The notes beneath the pieces are model-generated. The model did not search any database. It had not been told where the DNA came from and was given only the letters and a program-made list of their open reading frames with translations. Positions 9,670 through 18,824 of a DNA stretch of 64,000 nucleotides are shown piece after piece. Within the stretch, counting starts at the first letter, position 1. Each line of letters starts with the position of its first letter. The stretch comes from Shewanella sp. MTB7 (GTDB lineage: Bacteria; Pseudomonadota; Gammaproteobacteria; Enterobacterales; Shewanellaceae), in contig NZ_CP085636.1 in the NCBI RefSeq assembly GCF_027571385.1, forward strand, positions 3,972,001 to 4,036,000. Direction: 5' to 3'. The translations under genes were made by a program, and so were the position numbers.

Positions 9670-10224
9670 AGAAGCTACCTCATAGGAAACTAAAGCAAGA
9701 TAACTTAAAGCTTAGTTGAGATCACTGAATAGACAAAAGATGTGGCTGTCCTATCTTTTTCTCATCTTTTTCTCATAAGATTAATGGGAATGAGCAGGAA
9801 ATCTGTAAACGCTGTTACACAAAAAGGTTTGGAAGATAATAAATCTCTGAGTAACGGATTTTCCAATTTCCCCCCCAATAAACTTCTGCCCCAAAACGTG
9901 TTTTGCAGCTCAAGAGGCAAGTTGGCCGAACAAAGCTTGGCTTTAGAAAAGCTAATGAGAAAGGGGTTCGCTTAGTCTATAAGTTATGCTTGTCCTATCT
10001 TTTCTAAAGTGTATGCATATTGATTTTGGTCATATTCCCAGTCAACATTTGATGAAATTGTGCGCGTTTATACTTGTGAGTTAATATAATACTAAGTAGC
10101 ATCAGGTGCTTAGAAACATGTGAATGTAGATAATAGGTTTGGAAACCGCGCAACGCACAAATATTAAGACGTTAGCTTTTACACATTTTTAATCAACCGT
10201 TGGTCATAATCTAGGAAGTGGAAT
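9670..10224. other. intergenic, no supported gene
   Basis: AT-rich stretch between the transposase relic and the lipoprotein. It contains a 13-base direct repeat TGTCCTATCTTTT at 9747 and 9991. The short open frame between these copies has no family features, no good ribosome site and an unlikely composition. The lipoprotein promoter must lie in the last 150 bases. Confidence 0.5.
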
Positions 10225-10767
10225 ATGAAAATCAGAACATTAAATGCAGTTGTAGTTGCGTTAGTTATATCAGGGTGCTCAAGTGCACCTATCGTCCTTA
10301 ACTACGCACCTAGTAGCACAATGACTGTGGAAGGAGAAGTTAAAGTCGGTGATTTTAAATACTTACCTGCAGAGAATAATAAAAAAATAAAACCTAATCA
10401 AATAAGAAATACTGCAATGGGTTCGGTTTTGTTGGAAAAAAATGTTGATGAGTATTTTGAAACAGCACTGTTTACCGAGTCTAGGTTTGTTGGGCTTAAG
10501 GTCAAAGAATCTGAGAACCAACTTACAGGAAATATAATCGAGTTTTTAATTGATGATCTTGGATTTAGCATCGACTGGACATTAGAAGTTAACTACGTCA
10601 TGAAAAAATCGGATGGTAGTGATTGTTATAATGAAACACATAAAATCGAGAAAAACACCGCCAAATTTGCTAACCCTTTTGGCACTTTAAATGAAGTAAT
10701 GAAGCTTAACATTGAAGAAGTACTTAAAGATGAAGTTTTTGTTGGTTGCGTAGCTAAAAAAAGCTAA
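10225..10767 (+). CDS. uncharacterised lipoprotein
   Basis: A 180-residue protein with a lipoprotein signal: charged start MKIRT, hydrophobic core, lipobox ISGC with C18 as the lipidated residue. The +2 residue is Ser, so outer-membrane sorting is expected. The mature part alternates beta-type segments and has two late cysteines (SDCYNE and VGCVAK) that could form a disulfide. I do not recognise the family. It is AT-rich, sits alone in the repeat-rich accessory stretch and has an upstream GGAAGTGG ribosome site. It may have been acquired horizontally. Confidence 0.7.
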   Translation: MKIRTLNAVVVALVISGCSSAPIVLNYAPSSTMTVEGEVKVGDFKYLPAENNKKIKPNQIRNTAMGSVLLEKNVDEYFETALFTESRFVGLKVKESENQLTGNIIEFLIDDLGFSIDWTLEVNYVMKKSDGSDCYNETHKIEKNTAKFANPFGTLNEVMKLNIEEVLKDEVFVGCVAKKS

Positions 10768-10826
10768 TCGGGTAGCTGGAGATGTCTAGCCTCCACTCCC
10801 CACCTTGCATGCGGCTCCGCACACGA

Positions 10827-10840
10827 CTAAATGGATTTAG
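10827..10840. repeat. short hairpin with ATGGAT apex
   Basis: CTAA-ATGGAT-TTAG: a 4-base stem around the same six-base apex seen in the dispersed repeats. Weak alone, listed because the apex is identical. Confidence 0.4.
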
Positions 10841-10886
10841 GAGGAAGAGTGAAGCAGGATGCCAGAGTCGAGGGCGGTTCATTTAG

Positions 10887-10918
10887 AACGCCTAACTAAG
10901 CTTTCTGGTTAGCTTTTT
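10887..10918 (+). terminator. probable terminator downstream of lipoprotein
   Basis: GCCTAAC and GTTAGC pair around an 11-base loop and are followed by CTTTTTG. About 120 bases after the lipoprotein stop. Confidence 0.45.
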
Positions 10919-10973
10919 GTTTCGAGAGTGAACTGCTATCCATCCATCTCTTAGTGAACATAAACCCGCTTTC

Positions 10974-11004
10974 TTAAGATAGTCATTAGTAATGACTATC
11001 TTAA
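10974..11004. repeat. 31-bp perfect palindrome
   Basis: Left arm TTAAGATAGTCATTA, one central G, right arm TAATGACTATCTTAA. Perfect over 15-base arms. No flanking gene explains it; no T-run follows immediately. Confidence 0.75.
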
Positions 11005-11100
11005 AGTTTAGAGCCTAAGCACTAAGCCGTTTATGTCCAAAACCTTCCTAGAATCACTCAATCTCTGATGTGATCACCAAGGGACTTTGTCGTACATAAC

Positions 11101-11237
11101 CTAAATCGAAGAGATAAATAATAAGGTGTGAATGCGGCTATGACCTTTGACAGCATGGACGCTGTCGTAGAGGCTATAGGGATATACTTGCGCCGTGTCA
11201 TAGAAGTATTTACACATAAGGCATGCTGCAAGCAATA
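11101..11237 (+). repeat. dispersed repeat, copy B
   Basis: Second copy of the ~136-bp repeat. The variable hairpin is GACAGC-ATGGAC-GCTGTC. It keeps AATCGAAGAGATAAA at the start, CTATAGGGATATACTTG in the middle and GGCATGCTGCAAGCAAT at the end. Direct orientation with copy C 140 bases downstream; inverted relative to copy A. Confidence 0.75.
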
Positions 11238-11373
11238 GATACCAACGAAGCTATGCCTATCTGGCAATAACCAAATACGAATTTAGCTAAATGAGCCCAA
11301 TTCAGAAAATATTTGAAACTTGCTATCAGGCAAGCCAGCAAACTTTTTCCAGAAATGAGCTACAACCAAAAAC

Positions 11374-11510
11374 TTCAATCGAAGAGATAAACAATCAGGT
11401 GTGAATGCGGCTGTGGGCTTCGGTTTCAAGGATGAAACCGCAGAGCGGCCAAGGATGGCTTCACAGCGTCCCGCAGAGGTATTTACACATTAGGCATGCT
11501 GCAAGCAATT
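11374..11510 (+). repeat. dispersed repeat, copy C
   Basis: Third copy. Shares AATCGAAGAGATAAACAAT at the start and GGCATGCTGCAAGCAATT at the end with copy B. Its middle is different: two hairpins, GGTTTC-AAGGAT-GAAACC and GGCC-AAGGAT-GGCT, then CACAGCGTCCCGCAGAGG. Confidence 0.75.
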
Positions 11511-11714
11511 AATACATCTAAGGCTATGCTTCTTAGCAAGCTAACCAGATAACAAAGCTGCCTAATGGATCCAACTTAAAGAATCGTAAAATGAGTATAT
11601 AAATTAGGGAATAAATCAGAAGGTATCTAGCTTATAACTGCGCCACAAAGTGTATCACTTGAGCTGATTTTGATTTAAATTGAGCTAAGAAATGGTGTAC
11701 TAGGAGGATTTTGG

Positions 11715-11814
11715 AGGTTCCCCTAGAGCCACACCCCGGCACATGAGTCGCCTGCTGCGGTTGCTCCCTTCCGGGTCTGGCCGAGTTCACAAGTTATCAT
11801 TGCGGGGGGACCCT
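11715..11814 (-). ncRNA. ffs: 4.5S signal recognition particle RNA
   Basis: On the minus strand the core reads GGCCAGACCCGGAAGGGAGC followed by AACCGCAGCAGGCGACTCATG and GTGCCGGGGTGTGG. This matches the bacterial SRP RNA hairpin with its asymmetric internal loop and GGAA tetraloop. The ends AGGGTCCCCC and GGGGAACCT pair to close the stem, giving about 100 nt. It binds Ffh and directs membrane proteins to FtsY and SecYEG. A promoter is visible 50-75 bases upstream. Exact ends are estimated from pairing. Confidence 0.9.
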
Positions 11815-11861
11815 AAGGTCACCATTGCTTTCGTTAGGATTTCTCCTCTCGAACGCCGAGC

Positions 11862-11890
11862 ATTATCCACTAACCTCGCCCCGCAATCAA
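11862..11890 (-). promoter_or_regulatory. sigma-70 promoter of ffs
   Basis: Minus strand: TTGATT (11890-11885), 17-base spacer, GATAAT (11867-11862), then a GC-rich discriminator GCTCGGCG typical of stringently controlled stable-RNA promoters. It implies a 5' leader of about 40 nt removed by processing. Confidence 0.7.
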
Positions 11891-11982
11891 GCCCTTAAAC
11901 GACACTTAGCGTAAGATAATGATCAACTGCTGATTCTATAATCAAAATCATCTAATTTCTGCCGTTTAACAGTTTGGCTAGA

Positions 11983-12303
11983 CTACAAAACAATCACAGA
12001 CTTGTTTTTCTCAACTAACTTAGCACCAATGCCTTTAACTAACTCGAGCTCATTAATGGCTTTAAATTCGCCATTCACTTCTCGGAATTCAACTATCGCT
12101 TTTGCTTTCGACTTACCAATCCCTTTTAAACGAACCAGATCTGACACACTGGCCGTATTGATATTAACACTGACTACTTGTTGATTAAGTTGCGTTGTTG
12201 AATTCTCAACAGTTTTTGTGACCTCTTCTTGCTTCTGACCCGCTTGTGCACTCATAGAGAAAAGTACTGTTAATAATAAACCGATAATGACATGATATTT
12301 CAT
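11983..12303 (-). CDS. ComEA-like helix-hairpin-helix DNA-binding protein
   Basis: A 106-residue protein with a signal peptide (MKYHVIIGLLLTVLFSMSAQ, cut after AQA-G), a short Gln/Thr-rich linker, and a C-terminal double helix-hairpin-helix domain (residues 46-106). The two hairpins are LKGIGKSKA and VKGIGAKLV. This is the architecture of periplasmic ComEA of Gram-negative bacteria, which binds incoming DNA during natural transformation and ratchets it through the outer membrane. It stands alone between ffs and a divergent transporter. Many Shewanella carry such a gene; competence itself is not proven by it. Confidence 0.85.
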   Translation of the reverse strand: MKYHVIIGLLLTVLFSMSAQAGQKQEEVTKTVENSTTQLNQQVVSVNINTASVSDLVRLKGIGKSKAKAIVEFREVNGEFKAINELELVKGIGAKLVEKNKSVIVL

Positions 12304-12697
12304 AGTGTAACTCCTTTATTTAGTCCATTTGTATGTAACCGTTAATCCATTGTTCCTTGGCTCAGCTACAAATGTAGACCAGAGTCTCAAATCGCGCCAA
12401 TATTTGAGCGGCGATACCAACTTACAATCAAAACATCGACATGGATCACGTTGCCACACTTTGAGACAATTTCATTTTTATCAACAAACAGGTCGAGTTG
12501 GTCAACTTTGAAGTTTAATAAGATCTTATTAGGATCAGATTTTTACGCTCTAGTCACGGAATGAGCATTTATTAGCACTCGATCACACTTCCACCTTAGA
12601 TTTTAGTCATTTAGCGACTCTAATAAATATTTTGTTGATAGGGGGCATTCAGCTAATGTGACAAGGCTAATAATAAAAATGATTAAAGGACTGACAA
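12304..12697. other. divergent intergenic region with a 16-bp palindrome
   Basis: Contains the comEA-like promoter (leftward) and the transporter promoter (rightward). A perfect 16-bp palindrome TAATAAGATCTTATTA lies at 12516-12531 and could be an operator. The transporter ribosome site AAAGGA is seven bases before its ATG. Confidence 0.5.
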
Positions 12698-14092
12698 ATG
12701 TCGATAGAACAAACTGAAGGTACATTAGTAACCCCTACATCTGATAATACACATAGAAAAAAACAGCTTATTCTACTCTCTAATATCATACTCTTTTTTC
12801 TTCTCTATAATTTCCTCCCGTTCGATCAAGGTATCAATACCGGCTTTTCTGTGCTGATCTTTATCGCGATTCTTTGGCTCACAGAAGCCATACACATCAG
12901 TATTACCGCCATCTTAGTGCCTATTCTCGCCGTAACTTTAGGTGTTTTTGAAACTAAAACAGCAATGAGCAATTTTGCTAATCCAATTATCTATCTCTTT
13001 TTTGGTGGTTTTGTACTTGCTGCGGCGCTGAATCATCAAGGGATTGATAAATTAATCGCCCAAAAGGTGTTAACAGCCTCAAAGGGAAAACTCAGTCTTG
13101 CCTGTCTATTTTTGTTTGGCACTACCGCACTGCTTTCAATGTGGATAAGTAATACAGCTACGGCTGCGATGATGCTACCACTGGCTTTAGGCATACTGCA
13201 CCAACTCGACTTTACAAAACATAAGAGCACCTATCTGTTTGTTTTGTTGGGCATCGCTTACTCAGCTAATATTGGCGGAATAGGCACACTTGTAGGCAGT
13301 CCACCCAATGCCATTGCTGCCGCACAAGTTGGCCTGAGCTTCAGTGACTGGTTAGTGTTTGGCATACCCACTGTCGCCGTTATGCTACCTAGCATGTTAA
13401 TCGCGCTTTACCTGTATTTTAAACCTGATTTAAGTGTCGTGTGTGAGTTAACTCACACAGAAACAAAACTTAATTTTCAAGGAAAATTAACCTTGTTGAT
13501 CTTCTTTGCTACCGTATGTTGTTGGATTTTCAGTAGACCACTTTCACAAGCTCTGGGGGGGATCGCGCAATTTGATACTATCGTAGCGTTAGGATCTGTC
13601 GTCTTGCTTGCTGGTCTAGGACTGGTAAAGTGGAAAAAAATTGAGAGCACAACGGATTGGGGAGTTTTGATCTTATTTGGCGGCGGCTTAACCTTAAGTG
13701 CTATCTTAAAAGAGACTGGCACCAGTGTCTTCTTAGCTCATTGGGTCACCGATATCTTTGGTAACTCTCATATGGCCTTGTTCACTTTTGCGGTTATTTG
13801 CTTTGTCGTCTTGTTAACTGAGTTCGCCAGTAATACCGCCAGCGCAGCCCTCTTAATTCCGGTTTTTGCTGCTATCGCCGAAGCCTTAGGTCTGTCACCT
13901 GTAATGCTATCTGTATTAATTGGTATCGCTGCATCCTGCGCTTTTATGCTTCCGGTTGCTACGCCACCGAATGCCATTGTTTATGGTTCTGGCTATATCA
14001 AACAGTCAGAGATGATGCGGGCTGGCGTGATCATTAACTTCATCAGCATGATTGTACTGTATATCATCGCCCATACATTCTGGACTTTTTAA
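12698..14092 (+). CDS. DASS-family (SLC13) sodium/anion symporter
   Basis: A 464-residue transporter with about 11-12 hydrophobic segments after a polar 22-residue N-tail. It has the two pseudo-symmetric SNT motifs of the DASS family: [10 protein letters not shown] at 151-160 and [11 protein letters not shown] at 378-388. The paired [10 protein letters not shown] (199-208) and [11 protein letters not shown] near the C-terminus are also family marks. Members co-transport Na+ with C4-dicarboxylates, citrate or sulfate. The exact substrate is not visible; the CitT/SdcS branch is likely. Single gene closed by a strong terminator shared with the convergent mdeA. Confidence 0.87.
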   Translation: MSIEQTEGTLVTPTSDNTHRKKQLILLSNIILFFLLYNFLPFDQGINTGFSVLIFIAILWLTEAIHISITAILVPILAVTLGVFETKTAMSNFANPIIYLFFGGFVLAAALNHQGIDKLIAQKVLTASKGKLSLACLFLFGTTALLSMWISNTATAAMMLPLALGILHQLDFTKHKSTYLFVLLGIAYSANIGGIGTLVGSPPNAIAAAQVGLSFSDWLVFGIPTVAVMLPSMLIALYLYFKPDLSVVCELTHTETKLNFQGKLTLLIFFATVCCWIFSRPLSQALGGIAQFDTIVALGSVVLLAGLGLVKWKKIESTTDWGVLILFGGGLTLSAILKETGTSVFLAHWVTDIFGNSHMALFTFAVICFVVLLTEFASNTASAALLIPVFAAIAEALGLSPVMLSVLIGIAASCAFMLPVATPPNAIVYGSGYIKQSEMMRAGVIINFISMIVLYIIAHTFWTF

Positions 14093-14102
14093 TCCTGAAA
14101 AA

Positions 14103-14130
14103 GAAACCGCGCCTTAGGGCGCGGCTTTAA
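14103..14130. terminator. bidirectional terminator between transporter and mdeA
   Basis: CCGCGCC-TTAG-GGCGCGG, flanked by AAGAAA and CTTTAA, so it can work on both strands. Confidence 0.8.
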
Positions 14131-14148
14131 CTTCAAAATAATAGCTCG

Positions 14149-15327
14149 TTACACCAAGCTTAAGGCTTTGTCTAAATCAATAATCAGATCGTCGACAGCC
14201 TCTAACCCTACCGATATACGTAGCAGGTTCTCACTAATCCCCGCAAGCTCCCTCTCTTCCTCAGAGTAAGTTGAGTGCGTCATTGAAGCTGGATGTTGAA
14301 TAAGGGATTCAGCATCACCCAGACTTACGGCAATCGAAAAAAGGGTTAAACTATTGATGAAAGCGAGTGACTGTGCCATTCCTCCCTCAAGTTCAAACGC
14401 GATCACTCCTCCTGCTCTTTTCATCTGTGTGCCGAGTAAACGGTAACCACTGTGTCCTTCTAAGCCCGGGTAGTAAACCTTAGTGATCTTTTCATGGTTC
14501 AAGAGAAACTGAGCCACACGCTCAGCATTATCACAATGACGTTCTAACCTGACATCTAAGGTTTTCAATCCACGTAAAATCAACCAGGCGTCATGGGGAG
14601 ATAAAACACCACCTAAATCTTTAAGTGTTTCATATTTAATCTTTTCTATCTGCTCATTACTGCCGCAAATAACCCCTGCGATAACATCGCCATGACCATT
14701 GAGATATTTAGTGGCGCTGTGAACAACCAGATCGATTCCGTGTGTTAACGGCTGCTGAAGCAGCGGAGTCATAAAGGTATTATCAACAATACTGAACAAA
14801 TTGTTTGCTTTCGCTATGGCTGCAATAGCATCTAAGTCGAACACATCAAGGTGGGGATTAACGGGAGTCTCACAGAACAGGACTTTGGTTGTTGGCTTAA
14901 TCGCATCACATATCGCTGACAGATCATTAAAGTCGACTAATGTAACCTCGATACCAAAGCGTAAAAATTGTGACGTCATTAACGAAAAGGTGCAGCCATA
15001 AACTGCCTTTGAAGCCACTAAATGGTCGCCTTGCTGCAAATTAGCTAACAAGGCTGATGATACTGCTGCCATACCCGAACCGGTTGCTGCAGCGGCTTCA
15101 GCGCCCTCCAACTCGGCCATCTTACGTTCAAATTCAGCCGTCGTCGGATTACCTAGGCGGGTATATATATAACCAGGTTGCTCACCTGCAAACCTCTTTC
15201 CCCCTTGTTCGGCAGTATCAAATACAAATGTGGCGCTCTGGCACAGAGGAGATACCAGTGCACCAGAGTGACATCTGATATGCCCAGCATGGATAACTTT
15301 TGTAGCTAACTTCCATTTGTCTTGCAT
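14149..15327 (-). CDS. mdeA: methionine gamma-lyase
   Basis: A 392-residue PLP enzyme of the Cys/Met metabolism family. The PLP lysine is K207 (HSATKYLNGHGD), the phosphate/active-site tyrosine is Y55 (YTRLGNPT), and C112 lies in VYGCTF. This last cysteine is typical of true methionine gamma-lyases and absent from cystathionine synthases and lyases. Reaction: methionine to methanethiol, ammonia and 2-oxobutyrate. The ATG at 15327 has GGAG six bases before; a TTG at 15345 is less likely. Single gene, convergent with the DASS transporter. Confidence 0.85.
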   Translation of the reverse strand: MQDKWKLATKVIHAGHIRCHSGALVSPLCQSATFVFDTAEQGGKRFAGEQPGYIYTRLGNPTTAEFERKMAELEGAEAAAATGSGMAAVSSALLANLQQGDHLVASKAVYGCTFSLMTSQFLRFGIEVTLVDFNDLSAICDAIKPTTKVLFCETPVNPHLDVFDLDAIAAIAKANNLFSIVDNTFMTPLLQQPLTHGIDLVVHSATKYLNGHGDVIAGVICGSNEQIEKIKYETLKDLGGVLSPHDAWLILRGLKTLDVRLERHCDNAERVAQFLLNHEKITKVYYPGLEGHSGYRLLGTQMKRAGGVIAFELEGGMAQSLAFINSLTLFSIAVSLGDAESLIQHPASMTHSTYSEEERELAGISENLLRISVGLEAVDDLIIDLDKALSLV

Positions 15328-15434
15328 AAATCTCTCCGAGGTCAATCATTCGCGGTTAGTTATATAATTGATGTGAATGAATAACTAACCTTGAACCTTT
15401 ATTGCCATCGGAGTAAACCAAACTGAAAAATTAA

Positions 15435-16532
15435 TCAATCTCGGTTTGTAAAATCTTTGTTACGAACAGCCCCTTTAGTCATTATTGCTGATGAAAACTC
15501 CTTCAGTTCTAATAACAACTCATTATGGATACCACCAAGCTTAGGTTTTGTGCCCTCTTTAAATGAGATTGGCCGACAAAGTGCCATCGCTTGATAGCCT
15601 AACCTTGCCGTTAGCAGACCTCCACCGAGTCCCTGTCCCAACCTAGCTGACAACTTTCCTGTCATCTCAACTGAAAGTAGCTGAGTGCCAAGATCCGTTG
15701 CTACCTCACTGGCCCCAGCATAGATGATATTGACAATAACGCCTCGGATCAGCTTGATGCGGCTCCAATATCCTAGCTCAATGCCATAGCAATCGGCGAT
15801 GTTATAAATCATACGTTGATTGCGCCATAAAATAATGGCCATATCCAGTACTGCCAGTGGACTTGCTGCTAACAGTAATGCAGATTCCATTGCAAAGCCA
15901 CGCACCATTTTTTTAGCTTTTACGTCTCTTTCTGCCAAGACTAACTCATCAAACAAAATAAGCTTTTCAGCATCATTATGCTCATCCCTTATTGTGGATA
16001 AATAGGTCTCGAGTGAGATATCACGGGGTAACTTATCAATGATCTTATTGATAAATCTATCAGCTTCACCTGATTGCACACTTTGTGACAATCGGTCACC
16101 GATCTGCTGGCTCTCCTCCACAGACTTTAGCCTAACAAGTTTGCGCCACTCACTGACACCGATACCAGTAGCCCATAATGCCAGTACGATCATGACACTA
16201 GCGTACAAGCCAAATAGCCAAGGGCTTTCAATCCAAGCATTTTTAAGACCCAGAAAAGTCTCGGTAATCAACAATAAACCTAAGCCAAATAAAGAAAGTT
16301 TAGCGAGTAAAGACCAAGATTTCTTGCGTTTAGTTTTATGTTTCATCAAGCCTATTTGAGACTGAATAACATCCGCGATCTCATCATCACTGTCTTGGTG
16401 AACACTGCAGGTCTCTGGAATAAACCGCAATTCATCTTCTTCAAAATGCTGAGCACCACGCAATGGGATCTCTACCACGTCCGGAGTCGTTTCAAAACGC
16501 TGTGATTTTTTTAAACGGTTATGATCTTCCAT
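15435..16532 (-). CDS. ycjF: YcjF-family membrane protein (DUF697)
   Basis: About 365 residues. An acidic cytoplasmic N-terminus with IPLRGAQHFEEDELRFIPE is followed by two close membrane segments (about residues 75-120) and a C-terminal DUF697 domain (AMESALLLAASPLAVLDMAI). This matches YcjF, the partner of YcjX in phage-shock loci. ATG at 16532 is preferred over TTG at 16544. It is the last gene of pspA-pspB-pspC-ycjX-ycjF, separated from ycjX by 66 bases. Function in the Psp response is not settled in the literature I know. Confidence 0.87.
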   Translation of the reverse strand: MEDHNRLKKSQRFETTPDVVEIPLRGAQHFEEDELRFIPETCSVHQDSDDEIADVIQSQIGLMKHKTKRKKSWSLLAKLSLFGLGLLLITETFLGLKNAWIESPWLFGLYASVMIVLALWATGIGVSEWRKLVRLKSVEESQQIGDRLSQSVQSGEADRFINKIIDKLPRDISLETYLSTIRDEHNDAEKLILFDELVLAERDVKAKKMVRGFAMESALLLAASPLAVLDMAIILWRNQRMIYNIADCYGIELGYWSRIKLIRGVIVNIIYAGASEVATDLGTQLLSVEMTGKLSARLGQGLGGGLLTARLGYQAMALCRPISFKEGTKPKLGGIHNELLLELKEFSSAIMTKGAVRNKDFTNRD

Positions 16533-16598
16533 TTGTACTCTCAAGATTACGTCAGCAGAACACGAGTTCAGCTGACTTTAGCGACTTACTTTAACTGC

Positions 16599-18053
16599 TT
16601 ACGTTAGTTTATCGCCCAAAATATACTGTAGAAGGTGATCCAAGCGGATATGACTGAAGTCGGCCCCTTCTGTTTCAGTCTCGATAACAGGAGGAGCAAA
16701 CTGTACAAAATCAAACCCTTGTGAATCCCAAAACTCACCTTTAGGCAGGTTTTTAGGCACTTCTCCTGGATAGACGGTCACAGACTGACCTGTTAACAAT
16801 TCACGACCGTGCACCACTTCAATCTCAGCATTTCCCGACTTGACCATGGCATGTTGGGTCGCTTTAATGGCGCTTATAGCCATGACTTCAACGTCACACC
16901 CTTCAAACTTTGCTTGTTTCTGGCTCTGTTTTACCAATTGGGTCAACAATGAAAGTACATTGCCCTGTTGATCTCGGGTGACATGATCCACCTTACTGGC
17001 AGCAAATAAAAGCTTATCGATCCTTGGAGAAAACAAACGCTTTAACAGGTTCGACTGACCAAACTTAAAACTTTCCATGATCCCATTCAAGGCTTGAGTC
17101 ATATCATCAAATTGCGCTTTACCTCGATTGAGTGGCGTAAAACAGTCGACTAATAAAATTTGACGATCAAATTTAGCAAAATATTCTTTATAAAAAGGGG
17201 TGATCACCTTAGATTTATATTCATTAAAGCGGGTTGTCAGCACATGGTATGCTGTACTCACATCACCTTGCTCATATGCGGCTAACACCTCATCCGTTTT
17301 TCCAAATAGCGGAAAAAATGCCAGCACAGGTGCATCAACTAGTTCACCAGGCAGTAGCATTCGTCCTGGTTGAGCATAATAAAATCCATGATTATTAACA
17401 CTATCTAAAAGTACCTGCTGATATAGTCCTGCCAGTTGCTTTAATTCAGCTTCATCAGCTTTGGCACTGAGATCGAGTGCGGCTAAAGCCTCAGCAAAAG
17501 CGGGATAACAACTCGAACGTGTTAGTATTTGTTCGCGCTGGCTTTGTGTCATCGACCACTGCCGATAAGACTGTTTTAACATCGGCAGATCGAGTAACCA
17601 TTCACCGGGGTAATCAACAATATCCAGATACAAGGTCGCGTTATCGGTGAATTTTGCCAATATTCCCTTTTGGGGTTGATAACGGATAGCGAGTCTAAGT
17701 TCACTAATACTACGGGTTGAGGCCGGCCATTGGGGCGGAGAAGATCGTAATGCCTTCATTGCTTGTTCGTAATCAAAACTGGCTACCGTTAAATCTGGTT
17801 GTAGATCCCGCTTAACACCGTATAAACGATCTTCACGACTCACCTGCCACAAAGGTAGTTTATTGTTTTCCCCTGTCAGACCTGAATTGAGTAGTTGATC
17901 CACAAGCCCGGTAATAAAAGCCGTTTTCCCTGCGCCAGAAAGCCCGGTGACAGCCAAACGAATATGTCTGTCCGAGGTTCTATGGGCAAGTGCTTTAGTG
18001 GTTTGAGAGACTTGTTTACTTAACTTAGAGAAAGAGCGGTTAATACGACTCAT
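16599..18053 (-). CDS. ycjX: YcjX-family P-loop NTPase
   Basis: A 484-residue protein with an N-terminal basic helix and Walker A GLSGAGKTAF near residue 38-47. It has the family blocks DIVDYPGEWLLDLPML and YYAQPGRMLLPGELVDAPVL. YcjX is a stress-induced GTPase-like protein that travels with Psp genes. It lies 49 bases downstream of pspC and 66 upstream of ycjF, all minus strand. Substrate and effector remain unknown. Confidence 0.9.
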   Translation of the reverse strand: MSRINRSFSKLSKQVSQTTKALAHRTSDRHIRLAVTGLSGAGKTAFITGLVDQLLNSGLTGENNKLPLWQVSREDRLYGVKRDLQPDLTVASFDYEQAMKALRSSPPQWPASTRSISELRLAIRYQPQKGILAKFTDNATLYLDIVDYPGEWLLDLPMLKQSYRQWSMTQSQREQILTRSSCYPAFAEALAALDLSAKADEAELKQLAGLYQQVLLDSVNNHGFYYAQPGRMLLPGELVDAPVLAFFPLFGKTDEVLAAYEQGDVSTAYHVLTTRFNEYKSKVITPFYKEYFAKFDRQILLVDCFTPLNRGKAQFDDMTQALNGIMESFKFGQSNLLKRLFSPRIDKLLFAASKVDHVTRDQQGNVLSLLTQLVKQSQKQAKFEGCDVEVMAISAIKATQHAMVKSGNAEIEVVHGRELLTGQSVTVYPGEVPKNLPKGEFWDSQGFDFVQFAPPVIETETEGADFSHIRLDHLLQYILGDKLT

Positions 18054-18102
18054 AGACTGCGCTTAAAAGTTATCTGGGCGGAGTGTCCGCCCATTGGAGT
18101 GA

Positions 18103-18501
18103 TTAAAGATTATTTATCTCTTGTTTAAGATCGAAGTTATCAGATGTGACATGTCGTTCCAGCTTTTGCAGTCTTTCCTCAAGGCCGCTAAATTTTTCAC
18201 TGACATCACGAAGCGCCATCTTAGCAGACTCTCCCGCTTGCCAAACTTTCTTCTTAATTTCGATATCTTTATGTGCTTTAGCATCCGACTTTTCAGTACC
18301 TGGCTTGGCATCCAATATAACCCACAATAAGATGTAGATAAATAGTACGGGTCCGCCACCGCCTAAAAGAAAGATAGATGCCGCAGCAACACGCACCAGC
18401 CAAGGTTCAAAATTAAAGTAATCGGCTATTCCTGCACAGACACCAGCAATTTTACCTGACTGGGGGATACGATATAAGGTACGGCCATTTGCTTTACTCA
18501 T
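18103..18501 (-). CDS. pspC: phage shock protein C
   Basis: A 132-residue protein starting with the PspC domain (LYRIPQSGKIAGVCAGIADYF). A membrane segment follows (VAAASIFLLGGGGPVLFIYI) and then a coiled-coil-like C-tail (EERLQKLERHV). PspC sits in the inner membrane with PspB, senses envelope damage and releases PspF from PspA. The motif GVCAGIADYF is diagnostic. Order and spacing in the operon are standard. Confidence 0.93.
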   Translation of the reverse strand: MSKANGRTLYRIPQSGKIAGVCAGIADYFNFEPWLVRVAAASIFLLGGGGPVLFIYILLWVILDAKPGTEKSDAKAHKDIEIKKKVWQAGESAKMALRDVSEKFSGLEERLQKLERHVTSDNFDLKQEINNL

Positions 18502-18570
18502 CTCAATTCCTCCAATTTAGCTTGCGTTTCAATGAATGGGACTTGTAATGATGTCATAACCAAGTAATGG

Positions 18571-18798
18571 TTACTCATCACGTGTCCTCCATTGCGGGGT
18601 TTCAGTGTCTAAAATCGCTTCCAATGTATCGATACGTTGCGCCATTTTATCGGCTCTGGTAATTAACTCATTTAGTTGTGTATACTCTTCTTCAGTAAGG
18701 CCCTGGCTCACTTGACGCTTACTGCGGTAGTGAAGTATCAGCCATATAGGGGCCACGATTATCAGAAAAATAATAATTGGGGCTATTAAAATTTCCAT
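18571..18798 (-). CDS. pspB: phage shock protein B
   Basis: A 75-residue protein: one N-terminal transmembrane helix (IIIFLIIVAPIWLILHY) then a short helical cytoplasmic part (EEYTQLNELITRADKMAQRI) and the usual ending. Length and layout equal PspB. It works with PspC as the membrane sensor. It lies 26 bases after pspA. Confidence 0.92.
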   Translation of the reverse strand: MEILIAPIIIFLIIVAPIWLILHYRSKRQVSQGLTEEEYTQLNELITRADKMAQRIDTLEAILDTETPQWRTRDE

Positions 18799-18824
18799 GT
18801 TCTTAGCTCACCTCTGAATGGTTA

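Noticed and set aside
9742..9975. 77-codon ORF between two TGTCCTATCTTTT copies
   Set aside because: No ribosome site and no recognisable motif; likely chance.
10140..10900. Integron cassette (attC-like GTTAGC and GCCTAAC near the lipoprotein)
   Set aside because: The core sites do not match the GTTRRRY/RYYYAAC pattern at both ends and no integrase is near; GCCTAAC is better explained as a terminator stem.
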